From the NCBI RefSeq assembly GCF_000190595.1, contig NC_015167.1, forward strand, positions 1,725,501 through 1,789,500: a stretch of 64,000 bases of DNA. The letters are read 5' to 3'. The DNA is from Cellulophaga lytica DSM 7489 (GTDB taxonomy: Bacteria; Bacteroidota; Bacteroidia; Flavobacteriales; Flavobacteriaceae). The position numbers were made by a program, and so were the translations under genes. Positions 15,596-24,184 of this stretch are shown here, piece by piece; position 1 is the stretch's first letter; the number at the start of each line of letters is the position of its first letter. The notes beneath the pieces were generated by a model that saw only the letters and a list, made by a program, of their open reading frames with translations, ran no database searches and was not told the origin of the DNA.

Positions 15596-18241
15596 TTATC
15601 TCCAAGTAATGGCTTTTTTAGAAGCATCTTTAAATTGATAAACAATATGTGCTAGCCTTGCTTTAATTAGTTGTTGTCTGCCGTATTTTGTTCTGGTATA
15701 TATTAAGGAGGAATTACCAACAAATTCTTCCCAATAAAAATGAAATCTTTTGGCTTCTGCTTTACGTTTACAGAAAATGGTAGGTACAACGTAATAGGTT
15801 CGCAAATTCCATTTTCTTTTTAACCAAGAGCTATTGTCTATTAAATACTTTGGATTGTCTACAGGAGCAATAATTTCTTCTAGAGCAGTAATAAATAAAG
15901 AGCTCTCATTAGTAGTTACGCCTGTTATGTAAAATGCAAAAACACCATTACTATACCGGTCGGTTTCTAGTTTAATTTTGTTTATTGGTGTTGTTATTTT
16001 TTGTAATGCCACTAAGGAATGTAATACAGCTTGTGCTATTTTTTGTGTTTTACGCTCCATATTGCCAAATAAAAAGTAAAGCTTTAGTGCTTTGTATGCT
16101 TTAGGTATGAAACCTAAAAAAATAGCGCCAAAAAATAGCGATATAAATTGCATTACTCCCTTACTTAATAGTATGCCTACATTTTTTAAAATAAACTCTG
16201 GTATTATAGCAAATGTACCAACTAGCACTTCTAAAAAAAGATATTTACTAGCGTTTACACTGCGTAATTTTTTTTGTTTGGTATAAGGTTCTTTGTAAGG
16301 GTATAAAATGTTTAATTCTCTAATAAAAACATCTCCTTTACCAATTGCTTTTTTCCATCTGGTGGCAATTAAATCTCTTTTGGTTGCAATGGCAAAAGTA
16401 TCTTTATTTAATTGTTCTATGTTTATTTCTGGTGAGTATTGCAAAGGTAAACCTAACCTATCTAAACCATTAACAATGTAGGGTTCTCCTTTTAGAGCAA
16501 CACCCATAAAAGCATTAAATCTGCGGGTTAGTTTTTCTAAATCTTTACCACCTTCGGGATCTGTAGGATCTAAACAAGCCAAGTGCCAAATATTACCAGT
16601 TTTGTTTTTATTGCCAGCTTGAGTTCTAATAGCTCTACCACGCATTTGGTTAGATGATACAAACGAGCCAACATAAGACGCCAATACCAAGGTGTTAATT
16701 GCAGGAGCATCCCAACCCTCGCCAAGTAAAGCTTTTGTGCCAATTAGTATTTTTACGGTTCCGTTTTCAAAAAGCGCTGTAACTGCAGATACTATTGTGT
16801 TTTTCCCTTTTGTAAATGAAGTTATAATAACAAAATCTTCATCTGCCTCTAAAGGTTTTACAGTAAATATAGCATGGGCTGCTATTTTTTTTAAATTGAT
16901 GAGGGCACTCTTATGCAAAATTACAATAGAGCCAGTTAAAATACCTAGTTGTTCTTTATGTTTGCCTTGTGTGCGTAAGTATTGAAAAATAGATACAACA
17001 CCTAATTTATTTAATTCTTCAAGTTTAGAGCCATCAAAATACAGAAATTCTTTTCGTATAAAATCTGTTAAAATAACAGCTCTTAAATCGTCTTTTAAAT
17101 TATCACTTTCGGCAGTAATAATGGCATTTATACTTTTTAATTTGCTAGGGCTATTGGCTAATGTTCTGTACAAATCTTCAACACCAACAAAATCTACTCG
17201 CATTTTACTAAAAGCACCAATTTTTCGTAAATCCCTTTCAATGGTATGTAGCTTCTGTTCAAAAGGTAAAAGTAAATCTCGTTGTACAACCAGCATTTCT
17301 TGCAGTAAAACTTGTAGCCAGTTGTAGTTTAAGTTTGGAAACTCAATTTTATCATCCTTAAAACCTAAAATTGCTATTTTTTCTTTTGGAACAGTTATTT
17401 TTGCTGCATTTAAAAATATAATTAAAGAAGAGTAAAATAGTGGTTTGTTGTATATACTTTCTAGCTCTTCTTCTGTGTTTTTGTAAAACGGATGTTCTTG
17501 TAAAATGTTGGTAAACTCAGTATCATCTACAAGTGTATTTATAAAGTTTAAAATGTTTTCACGGTAGGTAACAATACTTTCTATTTGTTTTTTATCTGGC
17601 TTAGAAAAATACACATAATCTTGGTGCGGACATAAGTCTCCGTTTTTAACTAAATCAGGAACCACAATTTCATCATCTATTGGTCCGCATAAATCAAAAT
17701 ATTTTTTTACCTCATTAGCTTCGCTATCGTAAGGCGGTGTAGCGGTTAGCGATATTACCGTTATGTCATCTGCCTTTTTAATTTCAAATAAGCATTTCCA
17801 CCACTCATTTTTTAGGTGGTGTGCTTCATCTAAAACAATAGTTTTTATGTTGTTTTTCTTTATAAAGTTAACTAGAGTTTTAGGGTTGTCTAGCTTGTTA
17901 AAATCTTTATGTAAAGCGTGCAAAGCCTGGTAGGTAGTAAAGGTAATTTGCTTTGGTTTTTTTATGTTTAAAGAGTAGTTTGTATAACTTTTATCTTCTA
18001 AAAAAAAGGTAAGCATTCTGTCTCTCCATTGGTTTCTAATGGTTAAAGAAGGTGATAATACCAAGGTAGTTTGGTTAACTCTTTTAAGCATTTCTATGCC
18101 TAAAATTGTTTTTCCAGATCCAGGTGGCGCTACAACGTGTAGGTGCTTGTCGTTAATATGCGTATCAAAATTGTCTAAGAATTTTTGCTGATAGGTACGC
18201 CAAGTAAACTTAAATTTTAAAATGTTGTTAATAGTACTCAA
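15596..18241 (-). CDS. SF2 DEAD/DEAH helicase with C-terminal membrane hairpin
   Basis: An 881-residue SSL2/type III restriction-like superfamily 2 helicase: motif I APPGSGKT (38-45), motif II LDEAHH (137-142), motif III SLTATPP (164-170), motif V region GTKALLGEGWD (501-511) and motif VI QMRGRAIR (532-539). After the helicase core come two strongly hydrophobic segments (about 667-690 and 694-716) and then a soluble domain of about 160 residues. That architecture is unusual for a helicase. The start is TTG: no ATG or GTG lies upstream in frame before a stop, and the first internal ATG would remove motif I. It is a single gene, divergent from hemB. Nuclease or methylase partners are absent, so a restriction role is unsupported. 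Confidence 0.85.
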   Translation of the reverse strand: MSTINNILKFKFTWRTYQQKFLDNFDTHINDKHLHVVAPPGSGKTILGIEMLKRVNQTTLVLSPSLTIRNQWRDRMLTFFLEDKSYTNYSLNIKKPKQITFTTYQALHALHKDFNKLDNPKTLVNFIKKNNIKTIVLDEAHHLKNEWWKCLFEIKKADDITVISLTATPPYDSEANEVKKYFDLCGPIDDEIVVPDLVKNGDLCPHQDYVYFSKPDKKQIESIVTYRENILNFINTLVDDTEFTNILQEHPFYKNTEEELESIYNKPLFYSSLIIFLNAAKITVPKEKIAILGFKDDKIEFPNLNYNWLQVLLQEMLVVQRDLLLPFEQKLHTIERDLRKIGAFSKMRVDFVGVEDLYRTLANSPSKLKSINAIITAESDNLKDDLRAVILTDFIRKEFLYFDGSKLEELNKLGVVSIFQYLRTQGKHKEQLGILTGSIVILHKSALINLKKIAAHAIFTVKPLEADEDFVIITSFTKGKNTIVSAVTALFENGTVKILIGTKALLGEGWDAPAINTLVLASYVGSFVSSNQMRGRAIRTQAGNKNKTGNIWHLACLDPTDPEGGKDLEKLTRRFNAFMGVALKGEPYIVNGLDRLGLPLQYSPEINIEQLNKDTFAIATKRDLIATRWKKAIGKGDVFIRELNILYPYKEPYTKQKKLRSVNASKYLFLEVLVGTFAIIPEFILKNVGILLSKGVMQFISLFFGAIFLGFIPKAYKALKLYFLFGNMERKTQKIAQAVLHSLVALQKITTPINKIKLETDRYSNGVFAFYITGVTTNESSLFITALEEIIAPVDNPKYLIDNSSWLKRKWNLRTYYVVPTIFCKRKAEAKRFHFYWEEFVGNSSLIYTRTKYGRQQLIKARLAHIVYQFKDASKKAITWR

Positions 18242-18281
18242 ATGAAGGCTCTTGGTTTCTGTATTTTTGGTTGATATTAAG

Positions 18282-18289
18282 TAACTTTG
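18282..18289 (+). promoter_or_regulatory. Candidate hemB -7 element
   Basis: TAACTTTG matches TAnnTTTG and lies 24 bases before the hemB ATG. No TTG is seen at the usual -33 spacing. Confidence 0.45.
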
Positions 18290-18313
18290 ACACTACTAAA
18301 GTAAACAATAATT

Positions 18314-19303
18314 ATGTATCCAATTATTAGAAACAGAAGATTGCGTAGTAACGAGGCAATCCGTTCTTTGGTTCGTGAAACCATAGTATCTCCAGATGAT
18401 TTTTTAGTACCACTTTTTGTGGTAGAAGGTAAAGCTATAAAAGAAGAAATACCGTCTATGCCAAATTATTTTAGGTATAGTTTAGATTTGTTAGAAAATG
18501 AGGTAAAGGAGCTTTGGAAAATGGGCTTAAAGTCGGTTTTACTTTTTGCAAAAGTGCCCGATAATTTAAAAGATAATAAAGGTACAGAAGCTGTTAACCC
18601 AGACGGATTAATGCAACGTGCTGTTAAAACAGTAAAAAACGCTTGTCCAGATATGTTGGTAATGACAGATGTTGCTTTAGACCCTTATTCTTCTTACGGC
18701 CATGATGGTATTATAGAAAATGGGTTGGTTTTAAATGATGAATCTGTTGAGGTGCTTACAGAAATGAGCGTGTCACATGCAGAAGCAGGAGCAGATTTTG
18801 TTGCACCTAGTGATATGATGGATGGACGTATTTTAAGCATACGTGAAGCTTTAGAAGATGATGGTTTTTACAACACTGGTATTATGAGCTACAGTGCAAA
18901 GTATGCCTCTGCTTTTTACGGCCCTTTTAGAGATGCTTTAGACTCTGCACCAGTAGATGAAAAAGATATACCTAAGGATAAAAAAACATACCAAATGGAT
19001 TATGCCAACCGTTTTGAAGCCATTAGAGAAACAGAAATGGATATTGATGAAGGTGCAGATATTGTAATGGTAAAACCAGGACTTTGTTATTTAGATATTG
19101 TACGTGAAATTAAAAATGAGGTAGATGTACCAGTGGCAGTTTACCAAGTTAGTGGTGAGTATGCAATGGTTAAAGCAGCAGCAGAAAAAGGTTGGTTAAA
19201 CCATGATGCAGTAGTTATGGAGCAACTTACCGCAATAAAAAGAGCAGGTGCAAATATTATTGCAAGCTACTTTGCTAAAGATGCAATTCGTATTTTAGGG
19301 TAA
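18314..19303 (+). CDS. hemB: Porphobilinogen synthase (delta-aminolevulinate dehydratase)
   Basis: Condenses two 5-aminolevulinate molecules to porphobilinogen. The two active-site lysines are in MSYSAKYASAFYGPFRDA (Lys196) and VMVKPGLCY (Lys254). The metal-site region reads DVALDPYSSYGHDG (119-132), with aspartates where zinc-type enzymes have cysteines, so this is the non-zinc, magnesium-type form. At 329 residues it is full length. It stands apart from the main hem operon, about 8 kb away on the same strand, with its own -7 element and a very strong terminator. Confidence 0.97.
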   Translation: MYPIIRNRRLRSNEAIRSLVRETIVSPDDFLVPLFVVEGKAIKEEIPSMPNYFRYSLDLLENEVKELWKMGLKSVLLFAKVPDNLKDNKGTEAVNPDGLMQRAVKTVKNACPDMLVMTDVALDPYSSYGHDGIIENGLVLNDESVEVLTEMSVSHAEAGADFVAPSDMMDGRILSIREALEDDGFYNTGIMSYSAKYASAFYGPFRDALDSAPVDEKDIPKDKKTYQMDYANRFEAIRETEMDIDEGADIVMVKPGLCYLDIVREIKNEVDVPVAVYQVSGEYAMVKAAAEKGWLNHDAVVMEQLTAIKRAGANIIASYFAKDAIRILG

Positions 19304-19322
19304 TTTTTTAAATACAAATTAT

Positions 19323-19369
19323 AAAGGCTTGCTAAAAAGTACAACACACTTTTTAGCAAGCCTTTTTTT
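19323..19369 (+). terminator. Strong terminator after hemB
   Basis: A perfect 18-base stem (starting AAAGGCTTGC) with a 7-base loop, followed by a T-run. Confidence 0.9.
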
Positions 19370-19510
19370 GTAATACATTATAATATGCAATTTTTTATTA
19401 CGAATAAAGGTTAAAACCTTTCGGAAATAGGTGCGTATTATAGCAGTCCTATAAAAATATATAGTTTAGTCTTGTTTAATACCCTTATTTAATGTGCTAA
19501 CACAATATAT

Positions 19511-20260
19511 ATGATACAGTTTTTAAGAAATATTTTAGGACTTGGCCCTGCAGAACCCACAAATTTGCGTAAAAAGCCCACAGCTAATACACAAGCAAGA
19601 ACTCTTGAAAAAGAAGTTATTACTGATAATTTGGAAATGGATTATACAATGGTTTATCCGTATTTGGTTTCTAAAAAAACAAAAGAAATAGATTTGACCG
19701 ATGATTTAGTTTCGGTTTTTTATGAATCAGAAGATATTTATGCTCCTACTGTACAGGCTTTTGTAATGATGGATAAAAGCAAAGAGCATGCAAACGGAGA
19801 AATAGATGTTTTTCATTTAAAAACAAGTAATAAAACTGAAAAAGACTTTAAAAAGCTTGATAAACATAGCATAACCAATTTGGATAATTTAGAATTGCCT
19901 TTTATGTATTGGGATTTCACTGATGAAAAAAATGAGTATGATATTTTATCAGCCAGAATTACTCCGCTTTCAAGTGAAAAAATATTGAGTAGAAAACATA
20001 TGTTAGAGGCTCACAAAATGCTAAACTCTAATGAGCTATTGGTTTCTATTCCAAGAAAAGGGCTTATTTATGTTTGTTCTTATTTGCTAGACACCAAACA
20101 TATATATCAATTTATAGACATTCATACATATATGATATTAACTAACAAGCAGAATTGTGAACTTTTATGTGAAGATCTATTTGTGGTTAAAAATGGAGAA
20201 ATAAGTAATGTAATAGGTTTAAGTCAGCTGTCTGATAAGCTAAGAGAAGGTAAACTTTAA
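19511..20260 (+). CDS. Hypothetical cytosolic protein
   Basis: A 249-residue protein with no signal peptide and no membrane segment beyond a mildly hydrophobic N-terminus (MIQFLRNILGLG). The sequence is acidic and lysine-rich, with alternating beta-like strands such as VSVFYESEDIYAPTVQAFVMM and LLVSIPRKGLIYVCSYLL. I do not recognise the family. It stands alone between the hemB terminator and the lipoprotein gene, on the same strand as both. The reading frame and codon use look like those of the neighbours. Confidence 0.6.
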   Translation: MIQFLRNILGLGPAEPTNLRKKPTANTQARTLEKEVITDNLEMDYTMVYPYLVSKKTKEIDLTDDLVSVFYESEDIYAPTVQAFVMMDKSKEHANGEIDVFHLKTSNKTEKDFKKLDKHSITNLDNLELPFMYWDFTDEKNEYDILSARITPLSSEKILSRKHMLEAHKMLNSNELLVSIPRKGLIYVCSYLLDTKHIYQFIDIHTYMILTNKQNCELLCEDLFVVKNGEISNVIGLSQLSDKLREGKL

Positions 20261-20340
20261 TAATCCCTTTTAACAGGGTATAATTGTATAAACTATTCTT
20301 TTAATTTTACACCTTACTGCATCAATCTTAAAAATTATCT

Positions 20341-21639
20341 ATGAAAAAAAACCTACTACTATTATTAATTGTAATACTATTTAATAGCTGTTTTGGCGGA
20401 GATAAAACTGATGAAGAATTGTTGGCTAAAGACAAAAAAACTCTTGTAGCTAGTATAGACTCTGACAAGGTGTTATCCTATAAATTTGGAAAAATACTAA
20501 TTAGAGCATCTGTGGCAAAAGACACTGTTTCTCCAGAATTTGCAGAGTTTAAGTCGGATTTAGATAGGGTTTTCTCTAAAATTTCTAAGTACAACTCTAA
20601 TGACCAAGAGAGTTTATCTGTTTTAGATTACATTTCTATTTATAGAGATTACAAAAAAATGGAAAACTTTATTATGGAGACTGATGAGGATGAGTTTCCT
20701 ACATTGTTAGAAGCTTTTAATGCATCTAATACACAAGGAAAAAAAATTTTAGCTGGTAAAGAAAAAGAGTATGTGCAGAATATAGAGCATTCAGTTTTAA
20801 GTGCAATTGTTATTTTAAGTAGAGATATTGGTAAAGAGGTCTCTTTGTATGAATGTTCTAAAACTAAACCAGAATTGCTGCCAGACTCTGAAATAAAAAC
20901 ACTTTTGCAATATTTTAGAGGCTTTTTATTTTTTGAGAAAAAACTATACTACTTATCTGAAGATGAAATATCTAGAAACATAGATTGGTTAAATGCTAAT
21001 GAGGGTGTAGACTTGCCATACACAAGAGCTATGTTCCAGTGGGGAAATCTAAATAATGAGCAAACCCATATTGGTTTGCACTCTTTAAATCATTTATTTA
21101 GAGGTTTTGATAGGCTAATGATGGAACGAGATATAGATGAAGAACGTGCATTAGAAGATTTTGAAATGTTTTTAGAAGACTCAAAAAAAATAGGATTAGA
21201 TAATGAGGTAATTTGGTCTATAGAGTCTTACTTATATCTTAAAAAAGAAAAAAATGATAAAGCCATAGCTGCTTTAAAAAAATTAAAAACAAGTGATTTG
21301 CTTTCAGCTAAAGAAAAAGAAAGGTTAGGTGAGTCTATAGTATATGTAAAAAATAGAGAGCCAGGTAAAGTATTAAACGGTTTTTATGATAAATACTTTT
21401 TAAGCAAAATAGCAACCAAATATATGCTGTCTCTTTTAGCAGAGGTAGATTGGCAAAAGTTAATGGAAGAGCAAAACGTACCACACACTAAAGAAATGTT
21501 TACTGCTATAGAAAATTTTAACAGCTTTATAAAAAATTACAATAAGTATACAAGCTCTGAAAATTTAGAGAAAACAGGAGAAGAGCTGTTAAAACAGGGT
21601 GAAGGTCTTTGGGACAAAACAAAAGGGTTGTTAGATTAA
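20341..21639 (+). CDS. Hypothetical lipoprotein
   Basis: A 432-residue protein beginning with a lipoprotein signal peptide and lipobox (about residues 8-18, LIVILFNSCFG, lipidated Cys17). The mature part is mostly charged and appears alpha-helical throughout, with patterns that could be TPR-like (for example KNDKAIAALKKLKTSDLL), ending in an amphipathic tail LKQGEGLWDKTKGLL. No catalytic motif is recognised. An outer-membrane or periplasmic scaffold role is possible but not shown. An imperfect hairpin with a T-run lies just after it (about 21655-21710). Confidence 0.65.
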   Translation: MKKNLLLLLIVILFNSCFGGDKTDEELLAKDKKTLVASIDSDKVLSYKFGKILIRASVAKDTVSPEFAEFKSDLDRVFSKISKYNSNDQESLSVLDYISIYRDYKKMENFIMETDEDEFPTLLEAFNASNTQGKKILAGKEKEYVQNIEHSVLSAIVILSRDIGKEVSLYECSKTKPELLPDSEIKTLLQYFRGFLFFEKKLYYLSEDEISRNIDWLNANEGVDLPYTRAMFQWGNLNNEQTHIGLHSLNHLFRGFDRLMMERDIDEERALEDFEMFLEDSKKIGLDNEVIWSIESYLYLKKEKNDKAIAALKKLKTSDLLSAKEKERLGESIVYVKNREPGKVLNGFYDKYFLSKIATKYMLSLLAEVDWQKLMEEQNVPHTKEMFTAIENFNSFIKNYNKYTSSENLEKTGEELLKQGEGLWDKTKGLLD

Positions 21640-21816
21640 GCTACAAATTATCTTTTTTAAAAGCGTAGTATGAGTTTTAAAACTAGTATTACGCTTTGTT
21701 TTTTTTTCATGAAAGTATCAATATATCGCATAATTTACTAATTTTTTAATTGTTAAAATTTTTACATTCGTTGTTAACTAATAATTAAGATTGTTGGTGC
21801 TTAATATATTGAAACA

Positions 21817-22731
21817 ATGAAATTTACATTTATAAAATACATTGCTTTAGCTGCATTTTTGTTTACTTCTTACACTGCATTTTTACCAGCAACATTAACT
21901 ACAACTACTTTTAACACTAAAAATACAGAACCTACTATTGCAAAGGATAGTAGTTTAGATTTTAATCCAAATTTTCATATTTATTTATGTTTTGGGCAGT
22001 CTAATATGGAAGGTTCTGCAACTATACAAAAGAAAGATTTATTGGAGAACAGCCGTTTTAAAGTATTACAGTCTTTAGATTGTGATAATCTTAAAAGAAA
22101 AAAAGGGGAATGGTATACGGCTGTAGCTCCTTTAACTCAATGTTACACAGGTTTATCTCCTGCAGATTATTTTGGCAAAACAATGGTTAACAATTTAGCA
22201 GATAGTATTAGTATAGGTCTTGTAAATGTTGCTGTTGGCGGATCTGATATTAGGTTATTTGATAAAGAAATTTATGCCAATTATGATGATACTTATAAAG
22301 AAGATTGGTTTGCAGATAAAATTAAAGCATATGGCGGTAACCCATATAACCATTTAATACAATTGGCTAAGCAAGCGCAAAAGAGAGGTGTTATAAAAGG
22401 TATTCTTTTACACCAAGGAGAAAGCAATACAGGTGATGAAAAATGGCCATCTTACGTAGCTACTATCTACAACAATATGTTAGCAGATTTATCATTAAAC
22501 GCAGCAGAAGTACCTTTGCTGGCTGGTGAAATGGTACACGAAGATCAAGGAGGTAAATGTGCAAGTATGAATCCAATAGTTAATACATTGCCAAGTGTAG
22601 TCCCAACTGCACATATTATTTCTTCTAAAGAATGCGAGGCACGTAAAGATAGCGTGCATTTTAATTCTGCCGGAGTACGAGAATTAGGAAAAAGATACGC
22701 TCAGAAAATGCTACAACTTAAGTATAAGTAA
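21817..22731 (+). CDS. Secreted SGNH-type carbohydrate esterase (sialate O-acetylesterase-like)
   Basis: A 304-residue protein with a hydrophobic signal sequence (cleavage roughly 25-30). FGQSNMEG (59-66) gives the nucleophile Ser62 in the block I arrangement of the CE6/sialate O-acetylesterase family, LLHQGESNTGD (197-207) is the block with the conserved Gln-Gly-Glu-Ser, and KDSVHFNSAG supplies Asp278 and His281. The family removes acetyl groups from xylan, sialic acid or other polysaccharides. It is followed by an AraC regulator on the same strand, a typical pairing for polysaccharide degradation, although no glycosidase or SusCD pair is nearby. Confidence 0.85.
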   Translation: MKFTFIKYIALAAFLFTSYTAFLPATLTTTTFNTKNTEPTIAKDSSLDFNPNFHIYLCFGQSNMEGSATIQKKDLLENSRFKVLQSLDCDNLKRKKGEWYTAVAPLTQCYTGLSPADYFGKTMVNNLADSISIGLVNVAVGGSDIRLFDKEIYANYDDTYKEDWFADKIKAYGGNPYNHLIQLAKQAQKRGVIKGILLHQGESNTGDEKWPSYVATIYNNMLADLSLNAAEVPLLAGEMVHEDQGGKCASMNPIVNTLPSVVPTAHIISSKECEARKDSVHFNSAGVRELGKRYAQKMLQLKYK

Positions 22732-22755
22732 AAAGCAACCACATTATATTACAAC

Positions 22756-22797
22756 GTTAGTAATGTTTTAATACTAACATAAAATACCATACTTTTG
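22756..22797 (+). promoter_or_regulatory. Inverted repeat plus -7 element before the second AraC gene
   Basis: GTTAGTA (22756-22762) and TACTAAC (22772-22778) form a 7-base inverted repeat with a 9-base spacer; TACTTTTG (22790-22797) matches the -7 consensus, 20 bases before the AraC ATG. The repeat covers the -33 position and could be an operator. Confidence 0.4.
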
Positions 22798-22816
22798 GTT
22801 TTTAAGTTGTAAATAG

Positions 22817-23695
22817 ATGTCTACACCATCAGTAATTCAAAAACATGGTTTTAAAGAAGGTTTGCCACAAGAGTTTGAGTTGGTAAACCTTGCAGACTTG
22901 TACAACAATTTTTTTGATGATTTAATAGTTCCTCACAGAGCAGATTTTTATCAAATTATATGGTTTAAAAAAGGAAATCCCAAACATATGGTAGATTTTA
23001 ACCCTATAGACATTAAACCAAACTCAATTTTATTTGTAGATAAAAATAGTGTACAATGTTTTGATGCGGATGTGGCAGTAGAGGGTGTAGTTTTACTGTT
23101 TACAGATAACTTTTTTTGTAAGACCGATGAAGACACAAAGTTTTTAAGAAGTAACATGCTTTTTAACGATCTGTATTCTATCTCTACCATACAAGTGCAC
23201 AAACTTACATCTATTTATACAGGTCTTTTTCAATTTATAGAAGAAGAACTACGGGCGAGTATAGATAATTACCAATCTGATATACTTAGAAATTACCTTC
23301 AGAATATTTTACTTTTATCAGAAAGAGAAAGGCAAAATCAGCATAGTAAAAAAATAAATAAGGGGCCAGATATAGATTGCGTAATTAAGTTTAGAGACTT
23401 GTTAGATAAAAATTTTATTGAGCAAAAATCGGTAAGCAAGTATGCAGACCAACTAAACGTAACTCAAAAACGTTTAAATGCAGCTACATTAAAAGTAATG
23501 GATATTACGCCTAAACAAATGATAGATGCCAGGGTAATATTAGAGGCAAAGCGTTTGCTAGTGCACACAGAGGATAGCGTAAAAGAAATTGGCTACAGAA
23601 TTGGTTTTGAGGAGCCTACAAATTTTGTAAAATATTTTAAAAAACACCAAGGCTTTACACCAACCGAATTTAGAAAAAAAATACTACTGGCGTAA
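22817..23695 (+). CDS. AraC family transcriptional regulator
   Basis: A 292-residue protein with an N-terminal cupin-like sensor (to about residue 180) and a C-terminal AraC DNA-binding domain (about 190-290) including SVSKYADQLNVTQKRLN and the second helix-turn-helix IGYRIGFEEPTNFVKYFKKHQGFTP. The N-terminal half, with PHRADFYQIIWFKKG, is the common AraC-binding type. It lies 85 bases downstream of the esterase gene and could control it, itself, or a distant carbohydrate locus. It differs clearly in its sensor half from the AraC protein next to hemA. Confidence 0.87.
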   Translation: MSTPSVIQKHGFKEGLPQEFELVNLADLYNNFFDDLIVPHRADFYQIIWFKKGNPKHMVDFNPIDIKPNSILFVDKNSVQCFDADVAVEGVVLLFTDNFFCKTDEDTKFLRSNMLFNDLYSISTIQVHKLTSIYTGLFQFIEEELRASIDNYQSDILRNYLQNILLLSERERQNQHSKKINKGPDIDCVIKFRDLLDKNFIEQKSVSKYADQLNVTQKRLNAATLKVMDITPKQMIDARVILEAKRLLVHTEDSVKEIGYRIGFEEPTNFVKYFKKHQGFTPTEFRKKILLA

Positions 23696-23795
23696 AATTA
23701 CCATTTTTAGCCGTATTTGTATCATAATACATAACTCCTGATAGCGCAAATTTGCTTCATAATTTAACCCCAATAAATGAAACAAATTAGTAAAA

Positions 23796-24065
23796 ATGAA
23801 ATTGTTAATTGATGTATTAGGTTGGTCAGGTTCTGGCTTTTTAATCCTTGCTTATGGGATTACACTTATAGAAAACAATAAGTACGTTAACTATGCTAAG
23901 TACTTAAATCTTTTTGGAGCACTTTTAATAGCCATAAACTGCTATTATTATAATGCTATACCATCATTTGTTTCTAATTTAATTTGGTGCATTATGGCTA
24001 CCTTAACTATTTACAGAACAAAAAAGAAACAACGCTATTTTGTTAAGCCAAAATTTAAAATGTAA
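23796..24065 (+). CDS. Small membrane protein of the CBU_0592 type
   Basis: An 89-residue protein with three hydrophobic segments (about 4-24, 35-51 and 55-74) and a basic tail. The opening DVLGWSGSGFLILAYG and the central NLFGALLIAINCYYY match the small CBU_0592-like membrane family, whose function is unknown to me. The basic C-terminal end suggests a cytoplasmic tail. No close operon partner; the CNNM gene starts 119 bases downstream. Confidence 0.75.
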   Translation: MKLLIDVLGWSGSGFLILAYGITLIENNKYVNYAKYLNLFGALLIAINCYYYNAIPSFVSNLIWCIMATLTIYRTKKKQRYFVKPKFKM

Positions 24066-24184
24066 ATTATTATACCCTGTTTTTTTTATTTTTGATATTT
24101 TACAAAGTAGTATTACTTTACTAGTAATTTTTAATTACATAGAACTGCTAACTTTTTGCTATTTTCGTAATCTAATCATATACT

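Noticed and set aside
15596-18241. Type III or type I restriction system, from the restriction-like helicase
   Set aside because: No methyltransferase, specificity or nuclease gene within the window; the gene stands alone between core genes.
23746-23755. The 10-base palindrome GCAAATTTGC before the CBU_0592-like gene
   Set aside because: Short, AT-centred palindromes are expected by chance; no promoter element adjoins it.
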